Shown: piece by piece, positions 17,002 through 26,265 of the stretch
How the letters are laid out: every line of letters starts with the position of its first letter
How positions within the stretch are numbered: position 1 is the first letter of the stretch
DNA from: Altererythrobacter sp. C41
GTDB taxonomy: Bacteria > Pseudomonadota > Alphaproteobacteria > Sphingomonadales > Sphingomonadaceae
DNA: 64,000 nucleotides
Assembly (NCBI RefSeq): GCF_016803135.1
Contig: NZ_JAEVFE010000010.1
Location: 1 to 64,000, forward strand
Direction: 5' to 3'
Made by a program: the position numbers and the translations under genes
The notes under the pieces: generated by a model
What the model was told of the DNA's origin: nothing
What the model saw: the letters and a program-made list of their open reading frames with translations, nothing else
Databases searched by the model: none

Positions 17002-17387
17002 ATGCCGAGCGCGCAAAACAGCTAGACGTCACGCCCTTCGGAGACGAGCTGGCACATGCTGCCGCGCGGTTTCTGAAAGAGAACCAATGGTTCGACGGCT
17101 TGGGGGCGATTGTTCGGGCCCATCGGGATTATACCGGGCACGGTCTTTTCCACGATCATGCAACGGGCGAATTCTTCCTTGCCCGCTCGCTCGACAGCCT
17201 GCCGAGAGAATCTCTTTTTTCCTTTCCCGATGGGCCCGGTTTTACGCAGTGGCTAGCCACGCAGACTGATCTGGCGCTTTCCGGCCGTATCCCAACGGGC
17301 ATGCCGCAATTCGACCGGGATCCGGACAATCAGCGGATCACGCGGCAACTGATCCTCGATCACCTCGCCCGCGAGGATACCGCGTGA
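16998..17387 (+). CDS. Cytoplasmic protein of unknown function
   Basis: 129 aa without signal peptide or membrane helix. It is acidic and aromatic-rich in the middle (WFDGLGAIVRAHRDYTG, HGLFHDHATGEFFLA). No catalytic motif or family recognised. The ATG overlaps the stop of the secreted protein gene (ATGA), and a TPR-like exported protein follows after 40 bp. Coupled translation with secreted partners suggests an accessory role, but that is only positional. Confidence 0.6.
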   Translation: MNAERAKQLDVTPFGDELAHAAARFLKENQWFDGLGAIVRAHRDYTGHGLFHDHATGEFFLARSLDSLPRESLFSFPDGPGFTQWLATQTDLALSGRIPTGMPQFDRDPDNQRITRQLILDHLAREDTA

Positions 17388-17427
17388 CGAGGATGGCCCG
17401 CCTATCGAATGTGCGCACAGGCTGAAG

Positions 17428-18510
17428 ATGGGTCGCCGCCCCCGCCACCTTCTGTTCGCCATCCTCGCGCTGACCGCACTTCCGGCATCGGCACAGTCAG
17501 TCTTCCCGCACGAACCGCCGAAGCCGGGGCAAACGCTGCTGGAATGGAGCGATCCCCCTCTCCTGAAGCATGACATTCCGCCAGAGCAGCGTAGCGACGT
17601 CACCAGTTGTGCCGAAACGCATGAAACCCGGCTGGAAGAGGTCGCGTTGACCTGCTGGCCCGTGTTGCAAGCATATCAGTTGTTCCTGCGAATGGATTTC
17701 GCGGCCGGGGAGCCATCCGGCGATCCGCAGGCCAACCGCCGCCTTGCCCTCGGCTACGCCGATCAACTGATCGACCTGATCGGTGAGCCCGAATGGCCCC
17801 TGCAGACGCATATTCTGATGAAGGTCTATCACCGGCAGGCGGCCCTGCTGGGGGAAGAGCAGCGGTGGGAAGCCGCACTCGCCGCCAATGCGAAAGAGAT
17901 CGCTGTCATCGATGCGCTGGGCGGATACGACCGCGATTTCCGGATGGCCTTTGCTCTTGCGAAACGGACCGACCTTCTGCTGGGCGCGGGACAGCGCAAC
18001 GAGGCGCGGGCCGTGCTGGAGCAGGCACGCCCGCTGCTGACCCGCCCGGATGGCGAGCGCAACGGATGGGCGTTTTCCAACCATAGCGAAGCCGTTGTGA
18101 AGGATGCGATCCGCCAGGGCGATCTAGCCTATGCCGAGAGCACGCTGGATCGCTATCTCGATTACGTGCGCGGCGCGCCGGAGGGGATGCAGTTCGGTTC
18201 GCTCGATGCGCTGGACCTCAAGCTGTATCTCGTCGCCGGCCGCAGGGACGTGACGGCAGCGCTCGACCTGCTGGACCAGCGCTCAGCGATATTGGGCGAC
18301 CACGATCCGTGCTTTTACGGAAATGTCCTGTTTCCCTATGTCCTGGCGCCCATCCGCGATGTGCTGCGGATCGCGGCGCGGATCGAGCACCTGCAATGCC
18401 CACCCAGGGTGATGGCGAAACTGGCGCGAACTCCGGAGACGGGAATCCTCTCGAACGACGGCAAGGTCATCCTGCCGAGAATCCCTGACAGCGGTCTCGA
18501 TTGGGATTGA
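17428..18510 (+). CDS. Exported helical-repeat (TPR-like) protein
   Basis: 360 aa with a signal peptide (about 1-23: RHLLFAILALTALPASAQS). The mature part is mostly amphipathic helices with repeats of the A-x-x-x-(Y/L)A...L type (LALGYADQLIDLIG, LLGEEQRWEAALAANAK, LLLGAGQRNEARAVLEQA), consistent with a TPR/SEL1-like solenoid. Four cysteines are spread through the protein. Last gene of the 15410-18510 run of exported proteins. Scaffold or binding protein in the periplasm is inferred; there is no enzyme motif. Confidence 0.7.
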   Translation: MGRRPRHLLFAILALTALPASAQSVFPHEPPKPGQTLLEWSDPPLLKHDIPPEQRSDVTSCAETHETRLEEVALTCWPVLQAYQLFLRMDFAAGEPSGDPQANRRLALGYADQLIDLIGEPEWPLQTHILMKVYHRQAALLGEEQRWEAALAANAKEIAVIDALGGYDRDFRMAFALAKRTDLLLGAGQRNEARAVLEQARPLLTRPDGERNGWAFSNHSEAVVKDAIRQGDLAYAESTLDRYLDYVRGAPEGMQFGSLDALDLKLYLVAGRRDVTAALDLLDQRSAILGDHDPCFYGNVLFPYVLAPIRDVLRIAARIEHLQCPPRVMAKLARTPETGILSNDGKVILPRIPDSGLDWD

Positions 18511-18576
18511 GAGGCAGGACGGCAGCTGACAGCAGTTGTTGTTGCAAGGCAAGTAGCGCCCCGATACGCCCGGCCC

Positions 18577-18882
18577 GTGAAAAAATCCCTTCTCCTCGCA
18601 CCTTTGGCGCTCTCGCTCCTGCTTCCCGTCAGCGCCCACGGCCAGTCGAAAGAGCCCACATTGACGGGGCGCGAGGCCATAGAGCGCATCATCGGCAATA
18701 CGATCGTTCTCGCTCCGACGAAGCCCTTGCCGACACTCGCCGTCAGGTCCTTTATATATTTCAGCCCGGATGGACGCGCTGCCATGCAAATAGCAGCGAG
18801 CGAGCGGGCGGACGAAGAGGAAAAAAACGGAAACAAGAACAGGAACCTGGTCGATCGACGATGGGGAGTATTCGCCGAGTAG
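18577..18882 (+). pseudogene. Frameshifted paralogue of the 48446 secreted protein
   Basis: GTG-started frame with signal peptide LLLAPLALSLLLPVSAHGQS, then LTGREAIERIIGNTIVLAP and LAVRSFIYFSPDGRAAMQ, each nearly matching the 48446 protein. After a run of seven A residues (18821-18827) the frame drifts; moving by one base restores ETRTGTWSIDDG, which matches ETRTGSWSIDDQ of the paralogue. Beyond that point the sequence no longer matches, so the C-terminal third (RLC...DC) is lost. A decayed copy is most likely; slippage on the A7 run is conceivable. Confidence 0.65.
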
Positions 18883-19077
18883 CCCGCGACAAGAGGCGAC
18901 GCATGGTACCGTCGTTGGCGGGGCGCGGTCGGGCAGACTCTCTAGCTTGGAACCTAAAGCGCTGACCGTCCGCGGCGCTCGCGATCAGAGGCGCCCGTCG
19001 GCAAAGTGGCCATTCGTATTCCATCGCACGCGGCGAGGCGTTTTGATCTTTGGCCGCGTTTGCACATAAATGCCCTG

Positions 19078-19617
19078 ATGACCGCCCATTTCATCGACCG
19101 CGTGGCCAGACTGGATGATCTGGACGCTTTGCATCGCGTGATGATCCGATCGATCACGCATCTGCAGACCGAATTCCTTACCGCAGAACAGGTGGCTGCC
19201 AGTCACAAGGTGATGGGGCTCGATAGCCTGCTCATACGCGATGGCACATATTTCGTGGTCGAATCTGGCGATCGCATCGCCGGATGCGGCGGCTGGAGTT
19301 TTCGTGAGACACTCTATGGAGGCGATGAGAGTATCATCGCGCGCGAGCCATCAATCGTGGATCCAGAAAACGGTGCTGCGAAGATACGTGCGATGTACAC
19401 GGATCCCGACTTCAAGCGGTGCGGCATCGGCAAACGTATCATCCAGCTGTGCGAACAGGCGGCGCGTTCGGCCGGTTACCGCCGGGCCGAGTTGATGGCG
19501 ACCGCCGCCGGCGTGCCGCTGTATGAGAGCTGCGGCTACTCGCCCAAGTCGACGCTTCAGTTCGCCGAGATCGATGGTGTGCAAGTGCCTCTGCTGCAAA
19601 TGGAAAAGATGCTCTGA
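19078..19617 (+). CDS. GNAT-family N-acetyltransferase
   Basis: 179 aa. The acetyl-CoA-binding motif A is present as MYTDPDFKRCGIGKRII (about 108-124), preceded by a strand that reads RIAGCGGWSF and followed by AARSAGYRRAELMAT. The ATG at 19078 matches where homology to GNAT proteins starts (MTAHFIDRVARLDDLDAL); an upstream in-frame start at 19006 would add 24 unrelated residues. Single gene. Substrate is unknown; small-molecule amine acetylation is typical. Confidence 0.85.
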   Translation: MTAHFIDRVARLDDLDALHRVMIRSITHLQTEFLTAEQVAASHKVMGLDSLLIRDGTYFVVESGDRIAGCGGWSFRETLYGGDESIIAREPSIVDPENGAAKIRAMYTDPDFKRCGIGKRIIQLCEQAARSAGYRRAELMATAAGVPLYESCGYSPKSTLQFAEIDGVQVPLLQMEKML

Positions 19618-19639
19618 TGCACTGAACGGATGATGTTCG

Positions 19640-19656
19640 CCGGCAAAGCCGTTGCT
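19640..19656. repeat. Dispersed element, partial copy
   Basis: CCGGCAAAGCCGTTGCT starts 23 bp after the GNAT stop codon. The second block is not recognisable here. Confidence 0.45.
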
Positions 19657-19687
19657 TCTCGAAAAACAGGCGAAGGGAGCGCTCGAG

Positions 19688-20212
19688 CTAGGCTGATATG
19701 GTGCGCAGCCGGCCTTCGTAGTCCCGCTTGCCGATCGGCACACCGCGCGAGCGCAGGATGTCATAGGCGGTGACCGCGTGGAAGTGGAAGTTGGGGAGAG
19801 AGAACGAGAGGATGAAGTTCTCCGCCGCAAAAGCTAGTCGACGCGGCCCGATCTGCATGTCCAGCGTCTTGCCCGCGCACGCGTCAATCTCCTCCCGTGT
19901 GAAGGCCATTAACTGTCGTTCTCCCTCAACGATCATTGCCTGCAATCGTGCGAACGGCACTTCCCCTCCCAGTTCCGGCGGGGTGAACGCGCCCGTGAGC
20001 AGTGTCTCCACACCCCATGCCGAGTGGTGCCACGCAGCCTCGATCTGGAAATGGAACGGCGCCATGTCCGGATAGAGACGCTCAGTGACAAAATCGTCGG
20101 GATTGCGGCCGGTTTCGGCACAATACTCGGCCGCCATTCCGAGAAAGCCGCCGATGGCCCGCACGGTCTGGAGAAAGGTCGGTACGCTCAGATCATAAAG
20201 CGATACGGTCAT
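19688..20212 (-). CDS. DUF1993 family protein
   Basis: 174 aa. The hallmark N-terminal MTVSLYDLSVPTFLQ and the later FILSFSLPNFHFHAVTAYDILR segment are typical of DUF1993, a helical bundle family distantly like DinB. The ATG at 20212 is chosen over one six codons upstream because the family starts at MTVSLYDL. No known reaction. It converges with the GNAT gene; a 375-bp stretch without a gene lies above its start. Confidence 0.85.
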   Translation of the reverse strand: MTVSLYDLSVPTFLQTVRAIGGFLGMAAEYCAETGRNPDDFVTERLYPDMAPFHFQIEAAWHHSAWGVETLLTGAFTPPELGGEVPFARLQAMIVEGERQLMAFTREEIDACAGKTLDMQIGPRRLAFAAENFILSFSLPNFHFHAVTAYDILRSRGVPIGKRDYEGRLRTISA

Positions 20213-20587
20213 AGGAATCCTCAAGGTCAACCAGCTCGCACCTCACCTTTTCAGGATGCGGCGGAACGGCGGAAAGGACAATCGGTTGGGACGGGCCCCT
20301 CATTGCCAGAATGGGAACAGGTCCACCGGCATAGCGTCCACTCCCGCCTCTGATTAGCCGTCGAAGCGGTCATTCATTCAGGCACGCGCGGAGGTTGGCA
20401 GCCGGGCGGTGAGGAGATTGTCCGCATCCAAGCCCATGGGAGGCGGACCCAGCCAAGTGGCTCGATGCGGAACTCGCGTGGCCCTGTCTGCATTGCCCCT
20501 AGAGTCGCCATGCACGATGGAAAGTGATCGGGGCCGATCGCGCTTGTCGTCGTAAGCGAAGTCATCGGGCGGAGCAGGAGCATATCA
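20213..20587. other. Intergenic stretch, nothing recognised
   Basis: 375 bp between the divergent DUF1993 and DUF2231-type genes. It should hold their promoters, but I see no clear operator, repeat or small gene. Confidence 0.4.
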
Positions 20588-21010
20588 ATGCAGACCGGGG
20601 AAGGCGTGGGAGCACACCGGCTAATTAATCCGCTTTACGCGATACTGCTCGCGTCGCCGATACCGCTTTTCCTGGGAGCGGTGCTCTGCAACTGGGCATA
20701 CGCGACCACCTATGAGATCCAGTGGACGAATTTCGCCTCGTGGCTTGTGGCAGGAGGCTTGGTGTTCGTCGGCGCGGCCCTCGTCTGGACCGGCGTGGGG
20801 CTTTTTTCCCATCGCGGGCGGCGAGGATGGATTTCTCTGGGCTTGGTACTGGCTGCATTTGTCTTCGGGTTCATAACCGCGCTGTTCCTCGCCAGGGATG
20901 CCTGGGCGGCCATGCCGGGCAGCCTGATCCTCTCCATCATCACCTTGATCCTCGTCGTGGCGGCGAATTGGGCCGCCTATTCAGGTAGCGGATCGGAGCG
21001 CCGCGCATGA
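20588..21010 (+). CDS. DUF2231-type inner-membrane protein
   Basis: 140 aa with four hydrophobic helices (about 14-33, 46-70, 78-100 and 107-130). The first loop ANWAY-like segment (NWAYATTYEIQWTNFASWL) and the ARDAWAAMPGSLILS segment match DUF2231 membrane proteins. Its stop overlaps the next ATG (ATGA at 21007-21010), so it is coupled to the sorbosone dehydrogenase-like lipoprotein; such pairs are common. No cofactor-binding residues are evident. Confidence 0.8.
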   Translation: MQTGEGVGAHRLINPLYAILLASPIPLFLGAVLCNWAYATTYEIQWTNFASWLVAGGLVFVGAALVWTGVGLFSHRGRRGWISLGLVLAAFVFGFITALFLARDAWAAMPGSLILSIITLILVVAANWAAYSGSGSERRA

Positions 21011-22359
21011 GGACCCTGCCGATCTCCGCGGCGCTCGCTGCGGCCTTGCTCCTTTCCGCATGCGGCGGCGGCGAGACGGACCCTGTCGAGTACGGCGCCG
21101 CGCCGCAACTTCCGGAGCCGCATCGTGGGCTGCTTCCGGCGATGAACATCGCCGATCCCGTGAACTGGGGCGAAGAGCGGCCGGTCGTGCCGGAAGGATA
21201 TTCGGTCACAGCAATCGCGTCCGATTTGAAGATACCGCGCCAGACGCTGGTTCTGCCCAACGGCGACATTCTGATTGCCGAAGGCAAAGGCGGCGGCGCG
21301 CCGATCCTCACACCCAAGGATCTGATCGCCGGCTACATCAAGAAACAGGGCACCAGCGCGGTGAAAGGCGGCGACCGCCTGACGCTTCTGCGCGATGCAG
21401 ACGGCGATGGTGTATACGAAGGTCGCGCGATCTTCGCCGAGAACTTGAACGCGCCATATGGCCTCGCGCTCATCGGAAATCGCCTGTTCGTCGCCAACCA
21501 GGATGCGCTGGTCCGCTTCGATTACACGCCCGGTCAAGTCCGCGCGAGTGGTCCTCCGGTGGAGGTGACGAAGCTGCCCTCGGAAATCAATCATCACTGG
21601 ACCAAGGCACTAACGGCCGGTCCAGAGGGGCGCTACCTGTACGTCGGGATCGGGTCGAACAGCAATGTCGGCGAACGGGGCATGAGCGTGGAGGAAGACC
21701 GCGCGGTCATCTGGCAGGTCGATGCCGAGACGGGTCTGCACCGTGTCTTCGCCTCCGGCCTGCGCAATCCAACGGCGCTGGCGATCGGGCCGAGCCTCGG
21801 CCAGCTTTGGGCGGTAGTCAACGAGCGGGACGAACTGGGCCCGGACCTCGTGCCGGATTATCTCACCTCAGTGCGCCAAGGGGCGTTCTACGGCTGGCCC
21901 TATTCCTACTGGGGCGAGAACGTCGATCCGCGCGTCCGTCCCGAGAAGCCGGAGAAGGTCGCCTCTGCCGTGCGCCCCGATTACAGCCTCGGCTCCCACA
22001 CTGCGCCGCTCGGTCTCGCCTTCTCGAGCCCCGCGATGGGCCCGCGCTTTGCCGACGGCGTCTTCGTGGGCATGCATGGTAGCTGGAACCGCGCCAATCC
22101 GTCGGGCTACAAGGTGGTCTTCATCCCATTCCGCGGTGGCCGTCCAGCCGGACAGCCGGTCGATTTCGTCACCAACTTCATGGGTGAAGACGGCAAGACG
22201 CGGGGTCGACCCGTTGGGGTGAGTGTCGACCCTCGCGGCGCGCTGATCGTCGCAGATGACCTCTCCAATACGATTTGGCGGATTGCCCCGCTGGTACAGC
22301 AGGGTTCGAACCAGGCGCCTCCGGGAAATGGCGACGGAGCTAGGAGCCAATCTTCGTAA
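21007..22359 (+). CDS. Sorbosone dehydrogenase/PQQ sugar dehydrogenase-like lipoprotein
   Basis: 450 aa with a lipoprotein signal (ALAAALLLSACGGG, Cys at about 19) and a six-bladed beta-propeller of the soluble glucose/sorbosone dehydrogenase family: LPNGDILIAEGKG, LNAPYGLALIGNRLFVAN, GLRNPTALAIGP, FYGWPYSYWGEN and VDPRGALIVADD blocks. Family members oxidise aldose sugars with PQQ in the periplasm, but many lipoprotein versions are uncharacterised and may not bind PQQ. It is translationally coupled to the DUF2231 membrane protein, possibly its redox or anchoring partner. Confidence 0.82.
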   Translation: MRTLPISAALAAALLLSACGGGETDPVEYGAAPQLPEPHRGLLPAMNIADPVNWGEERPVVPEGYSVTAIASDLKIPRQTLVLPNGDILIAEGKGGGAPILTPKDLIAGYIKKQGTSAVKGGDRLTLLRDADGDGVYEGRAIFAENLNAPYGLALIGNRLFVANQDALVRFDYTPGQVRASGPPVEVTKLPSEINHHWTKALTAGPEGRYLYVGIGSNSNVGERGMSVEEDRAVIWQVDAETGLHRVFASGLRNPTALAIGPSLGQLWAVVNERDELGPDLVPDYLTSVRQGAFYGWPYSYWGENVDPRVRPEKPEKVASAVRPDYSLGSHTAPLGLAFSSPAMGPRFADGVFVGMHGSWNRANPSGYKVVFIPFRGGRPAGQPVDFVTNFMGEDGKTRGRPVGVSVDPRGALIVADDLSNTIWRIAPLVQQGSNQAPPGNGDGARSQSS

Positions 22360-22672
22360 GTACGTTCTTGCGAGCCGAGGCGCGAGGTCACTTCTGGGCA
22401 CCTTCGGCCCAAACGTTTCCAGGCGGCGAGAGCGGGAAGTTGGCATTCAATCCAAGGACTGGCCGGTCAGGTGCCACCGACATAGCTGACATTCGCTAGC
22501 TCGAGTTAATCTACTGCAACCTGCCCTACATTCGTGCTCCAGCAGAGGAATTCGGGCTGTGAGTTGACCGACCGCTTCGAGAGGCTCACTCAGAAGAGCG
22601 GACGTGTTTGAGAAGCGCATTGGGCTTCAGACCGGTTGCCGAGGTGGGGCACTAACGTGCTATGCGCCATTC
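22360..22672. other. Intergenic stretch holding one repeat element
   Basis: 313 bp between the propeller lipoprotein gene and the amidohydrolase gene. It includes a copy of the dispersed 57-bp element at 22477-22533 and the promoter of the next gene; no small gene is supported. Confidence 0.4.
22477..22533. repeat. Dispersed 57-bp element, copy 2
   Basis: CCGACATAGCTGACATT with CTGCCCTACATTC at +44. Confidence 0.65.
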
Positions 22673-24070
22673 ATGAGCACCCTCCCCGCAAGTAGACTGC
22701 ATATGCCCCGGATCTTTGCCCGCTTCTGGGCCGTCATCCTCGTCGCGATCCTGGGCGCGCTGATCGGGACACCCGCTGCGGCGCAGTCTGCGCCCGACAT
22801 CCTGTTCGTCAACGTGAACGTTGTACCGATGGACCAGGAACGAGTGCTTCGCGGTCACTCGGTCCTGGTCCGGAACGGTCGGATCGCTGCACTTGCGCCG
22901 CGCCTGACAGCACCGAAAAACGCTCAGGTCATTGATGGCGGCGGCACTGCCTATCTGCTTCCCGGGCTCGCCGATATGCACGTGCATGTTCGCGATCACG
23001 AAATGCTGGCGACGTTGCTTGCTAGCGGAGTCACCACGGTCCTCGATATGGGTGAGGCGCCCAATGCGATTGTGGGCCGCACGCGGGCCGCGGTGGAACG
23101 GGGTACTCTTCCCGGTCCACGCGTATTCGCAGCCTTGGCCGTTGATGGCTCTGAACGCTATGGCCATTTGGTCGTGCCGTCGCCGGAAGCGGCGCGTTGG
23201 GTGGTCCAGCTCGCCAAGGCGAACGGCTATGACTTTATCAAGGTCTACAGTGGGCTTTCGGCCGAGACATTTGCCGCACTCGCTGACGAAGCCACGTCGT
23301 CAGGCCTGTCTATCGTTGGTCACAACGTCGAAAGCACGGGTCTCGAACGGCAGATCGCCCACGGCCAAGGCATGGTCGCTCATCTTGAGGAGTTTCTTTA
23401 CGGCTTCTTCCGTCTGCCGGAAGACGGCGATCCGCAGGCAGCGCCCGACGATTCTGAAATCTCTCGCGCCGTCGCTTTCCTGAAGCGAAGCGGAACTACG
23501 GTCACTGCCGATCTTGCCACCTATCAGGCGATCGCGGCGCAATGGGGTAAGCCAGAACAGGTCCAGGATTATCTGCGACTGCCGGCGGCACGTTATCTGT
23601 CTCCGGGTGATCGTATCGACTGGCGACGCAGCGGCTATCAACGACGCACGGGCAGCCTCGATCGCAGAGCTGCATTTCTGGGCCGCTTCGTACATGCGCT
23701 CGCCGCTTCGGGCGTGCCGCTGATTGCAGGTACGGACGCACCGACGATCGCTGGGCTTATAGCTGGTGACGCTCTGCACCGGAATCTCGCTGCGCTCGAA
23801 GCGGCGGGAATAAGCCGCTACGAGGTGCTTGCGACAGCAACGCGCCAGCCCGGCCTGTTCATCAAACGTACCCGCCCGCAAAGCGAACCGTTCGGGATGA
23901 TTGCGGAAGGGAGCCGCGCAGATCTGCTCCTGGTTTCGGCAAATCCTCTCGACGACTTATCGGTGCTGCAGCGACCGCTCGGCGTCATGACAGCCGGGCG
24001 CTGGCATGATGCTCCCGCGTTGGCAGGGCTGCGCGATGGAGTCGTCCAGACTTACGCAACCGCGCGATGA
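22673..24070 (+). CDS. Exported metal-dependent amidohydrolase
   Basis: 465 aa with a signal peptide (hydrophobic core FWAVILVAILGALIGTPAAAQS). The amidohydrolase metal site is visible: DMHVH (first two His), a later SIVGHNVE (His) and LIAGTDAPT (Asp); the carboxylated-lysine region KVYSG is also in place. The C-terminal composite domain reads GMIAEGSRADLLLVSANPLDDL, typical of imidazolonepropionase-like/prolidase-like amidohydrolases. The ATG at 22673 is chosen because it precedes the signal peptide; an open frame extends upstream. Likely periplasmic hydrolase of a peptide-like or cyclic amide; substrate unknown. Confidence 0.85.
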   Translation: MSTLPASRLHMPRIFARFWAVILVAILGALIGTPAAAQSAPDILFVNVNVVPMDQERVLRGHSVLVRNGRIAALAPRLTAPKNAQVIDGGGTAYLLPGLADMHVHVRDHEMLATLLASGVTTVLDMGEAPNAIVGRTRAAVERGTLPGPRVFAALAVDGSERYGHLVVPSPEAARWVVQLAKANGYDFIKVYSGLSAETFAALADEATSSGLSIVGHNVESTGLERQIAHGQGMVAHLEEFLYGFFRLPEDGDPQAAPDDSEISRAVAFLKRSGTTVTADLATYQAIAAQWGKPEQVQDYLRLPAARYLSPGDRIDWRRSGYQRRTGSLDRRAAFLGRFVHALAASGVPLIAGTDAPTIAGLIAGDALHRNLAALEAAGISRYEVLATATRQPGLFIKRTRPQSEPFGMIAEGSRADLLLVSANPLDDLSVLQRPLGVMTAGRWHDAPALAGLRDGVVQTYATAR

Positions 24071-24087
24071 CAGCGCCATATCTTTCG

Positions 24088-24104
24088 CCGGCATAGCCGT
24101 TGTT
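24088..24104. repeat. Dispersed element, partial copy
   Basis: CCGGCATAGCCGTTGTT starts 18 bp after the amidohydrolase stop. Downstream block weak. Confidence 0.45.
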
Positions 24105-24348
24105 TAACGGCCGGGAATGGCTCATCGAAAGGGGCTGTGCTTCTCAGATAGGCGCGGCAGGCGGAGGTGAGTGGGGAAGCGACTGTCCGATCTGCTGTAT
24201 CGAAGGTCGGGAAACAGTCGATCGGCCGCGAGCCAGTTCCCATTCGGCGCGCGCGCCCCATGCTTCGCGCCGTCACGACGCCTCGTTGAACAACGCTGGC
24301 TCTGGCAGGGGCTCGCACGCCGACGCATTAAGTTCATTAAGGTGCGCG

Positions 24349-24669
24349 TTATCGACGGGCAGTCCGGAAAGCTGCCCGAGCTTTAGATTCTGCGAGCAAC
24401 GAAAGGGCGTCGTTGGCGATTGCGTTGACAAATTGCTCGGTGAGATCGTCGGCGCAATACTGCTTCGCGGCTTTTGTCGCGAGTATGGAAGCTCTGTCGC
24501 AGGATTGCACCGACGTTCTTTCGATGCGGGCGAGCAGCAACTCGCGCGCAGCGGGTGTCGCTAGCTCATCCTCCCGAAAGGAGAAGTCGACCCGCTCGCG
24601 TGCATTGGCGGCGGAGGACGCGGACACGGCCAACAGTCCGGCGACGAGGAGAACCTTGGAACTTGGCAT
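24349..24669 (-). CDS. UrcA family protein
   Basis: 106 aa with a signal peptide (about 1-24, SKVLLVAGLLAVSASSAANA). The mature part FREDELATPAARELLLARIERTSVQSCD, with the later Cys in AKQYCADDL, matches UrcA-family exported proteins that are common in sphingomonads and caulobacters. Function is unknown; the conserved cysteines probably form a disulfide. It is divergent from the LysR regulator gene. Confidence 0.75.
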   Translation of the reverse strand: MPSSKVLLVAGLLAVSASSAANARERVDFSFREDELATPAARELLLARIERTSVQSCDRASILATKAAKQYCADDLTEQFVNAIANDALSLLAESKARAAFRTARR

Positions 24670-24842
24670 TATGAGCTTCCTTTCATGCTGCGCTGCAGTG
24701 TAAAAGGAGGCTTGCGGCGTTCCATCGCAAAGGGGGCAATGGGCCTTGCGATTCCGGTAAGCACGGAAAGAGGACTGTTATTCCACAATTACTTGCGGGC
24801 GATGACAGATGTCCGCTTGAATGATACGCGCTCAACGCAAAA

Positions 24843-25814
24843 TTGTGCAATGCAGCGTGCTTCGCACATAGCGGATCAGCAACCGAGGAACTTGTCATTC
24901 GCCGCCTACCCCCGACCGGCTCTCTGGAAGCGTTTATCGCGGCCGCACGCGCTGGGTCTCTTCGAAAAGCGTCGGAGGACCTCAATCTATCGGTATCTGC
25001 CCTGAGCCGCCGCGTTCAGAAGCTCGAACTGCACGCGGGGCGCGCGCTCTTCAGCCGTGGGGGCAACGAATACCGCCTGAACGACGAGGGCCGCCGATTG
25101 TTCGCTGAGATCGAACAGTCCTTCGATGAGATCGTGTCTGCCTTCGAGCGGCGCGGCACGCCGGGAAAGAAGGGACTGGTCGTTGGCGTTCCGACCTCGT
25201 TCGCCACGGCTTGGCTGATCCCTCGCCTCGATCGCTTTCGCAAGAGCAACCCCGACATCGATCTTCGATTGGACACATCCGGCTCTCCGATTGAGAAGCT
25301 GGGCGAAAGTCTCGATATGATCATCTTCTTCGCTGAAGACGGCGCGGAGCGTGTCGAGTTCGAGAAGCTGCGTCCCCAGGGAGCCTTCCTTGTCGCGCGG
25401 GAGGGAGTCGTGGATCCCCTGGATGGCGTGAAGGCGGCCTTGCGCAAGACGCCGCTGCTCGTGCATCGCCATTTGCCGCACATCCTCCAAACCTGGGCAG
25501 CCGACCTGAAGCTACCGAAGGATGCCGATCTGACGATCGACTCGTTCGACGACGGTCCGCTGCTGATTGCGGCTGCGCAGAGCGGACTGGGAATGGCGCT
25601 CGTGCTTGAGGATATGGTCAACTTCTACGGAAATGCCGTGGGTCTGGTTCGGCCATTCGGCGAATATGTCCGCACGCCGTTCAGCTACGCGATTGCAGCG
25701 AAACCCGCATCGGGCAGCGTCCACGCGATCGACCGGTTCTACGGCTGGATCATCGAGGAGACACGCAAGGAAAGCGAGGCACGGCTCCCCACAAAAAAGC
25801 TGGAGACGTCGTAA
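24843..25814 (+). CDS. LysR-family transcriptional regulator (GcvA-like)
   Basis: Up to 323 aa. Helix-turn-helix GSLEAFIAAARAGSLRKASEDLNLSVSALSRRVQ is followed by a substrate-binding domain (GKKGLVVGVPTSFATAWLIPRLDRF and onward). Homology to GcvA-like regulators starts at IRRLPP, 18 codons into the open frame, yet there is no ATG, GTG or TTG at that point; the codons are CTT, GTC, ATT with a GAGGAA box just before. The call therefore uses the TTG at 24843, though an ATT start near 24895 is possible. Divergent from the urcA gene. Target unknown. Confidence 0.85.
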   Translation: MCNAACFAHSGSATEELVIRRLPPTGSLEAFIAAARAGSLRKASEDLNLSVSALSRRVQKLELHAGRALFSRGGNEYRLNDEGRRLFAEIEQSFDEIVSAFERRGTPGKKGLVVGVPTSFATAWLIPRLDRFRKSNPDIDLRLDTSGSPIEKLGESLDMIIFFAEDGAERVEFEKLRPQGAFLVAREGVVDPLDGVKAALRKTPLLVHRHLPHILQTWAADLKLPKDADLTIDSFDDGPLLIAAAQSGLGMALVLEDMVNFYGNAVGLVRPFGEYVRTPFSYAIAAKPASGSVHAIDRFYGWIIEETRKESEARLPTKKLETS

Positions 25815-25824
25815 CGCCTCCAGC
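25799..25824 (+). terminator. Possible terminator hairpin after the LysR gene
   Basis: GCTGGAG (25799-25805) pairs with CTCCAGC (25818-25824) around a 12-nt loop spanning the lysR stop codon. There is no T-run, so Rho-independent function is uncertain. Confidence 0.35.
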
Positions 25825-26265
25825 CAAAGTCATAGGAGAGGTGCCTGAAGGAACGACCTTCCGACCGGCCCGGCTTCGAGCATCTGACGCCGCATTGCCA
25901 TCGCAGAGTCGGAAGGAGCGCGTTGCGATAAATGCAACGCTGTTGGGAGTCGCTCCTAGTCCGATTCCCCTGCTCGCGCTTCGGAGTTCCAGCTATGGGT
26001 ATGCTGCTCAGTGCCAATTCCTTGCTATACAACTTCGCCGACATTGCGGACGTTCAGCGGTTCAAATGGTTTCCGTAAAGTTGCCGTCCATTCTTGCGCG
26101 CGGATCTTTATACACCCACGTCGCTAGGCAAATTGTAAGAATCTTTGGGGAAGCCGTCCCGACCGATCCCGCCAAGCTGACCACCGCCCGGCCTTGGCAT
26201 CAGCAGGATTGATCATCCAAGCCAATCTCGATTCGGTTAGGCGGCCTCAGCTGGCAACTCGTCCA
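25825..26265. other. Intergenic stretch between converging genes
   Basis: About 440 bp between the 3' ends of the LysR gene and nirD. It is less GC-rich than its surroundings in the middle (around 26000-26140), but no gene, repeat or RNA is recognised. Confidence 0.4.
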
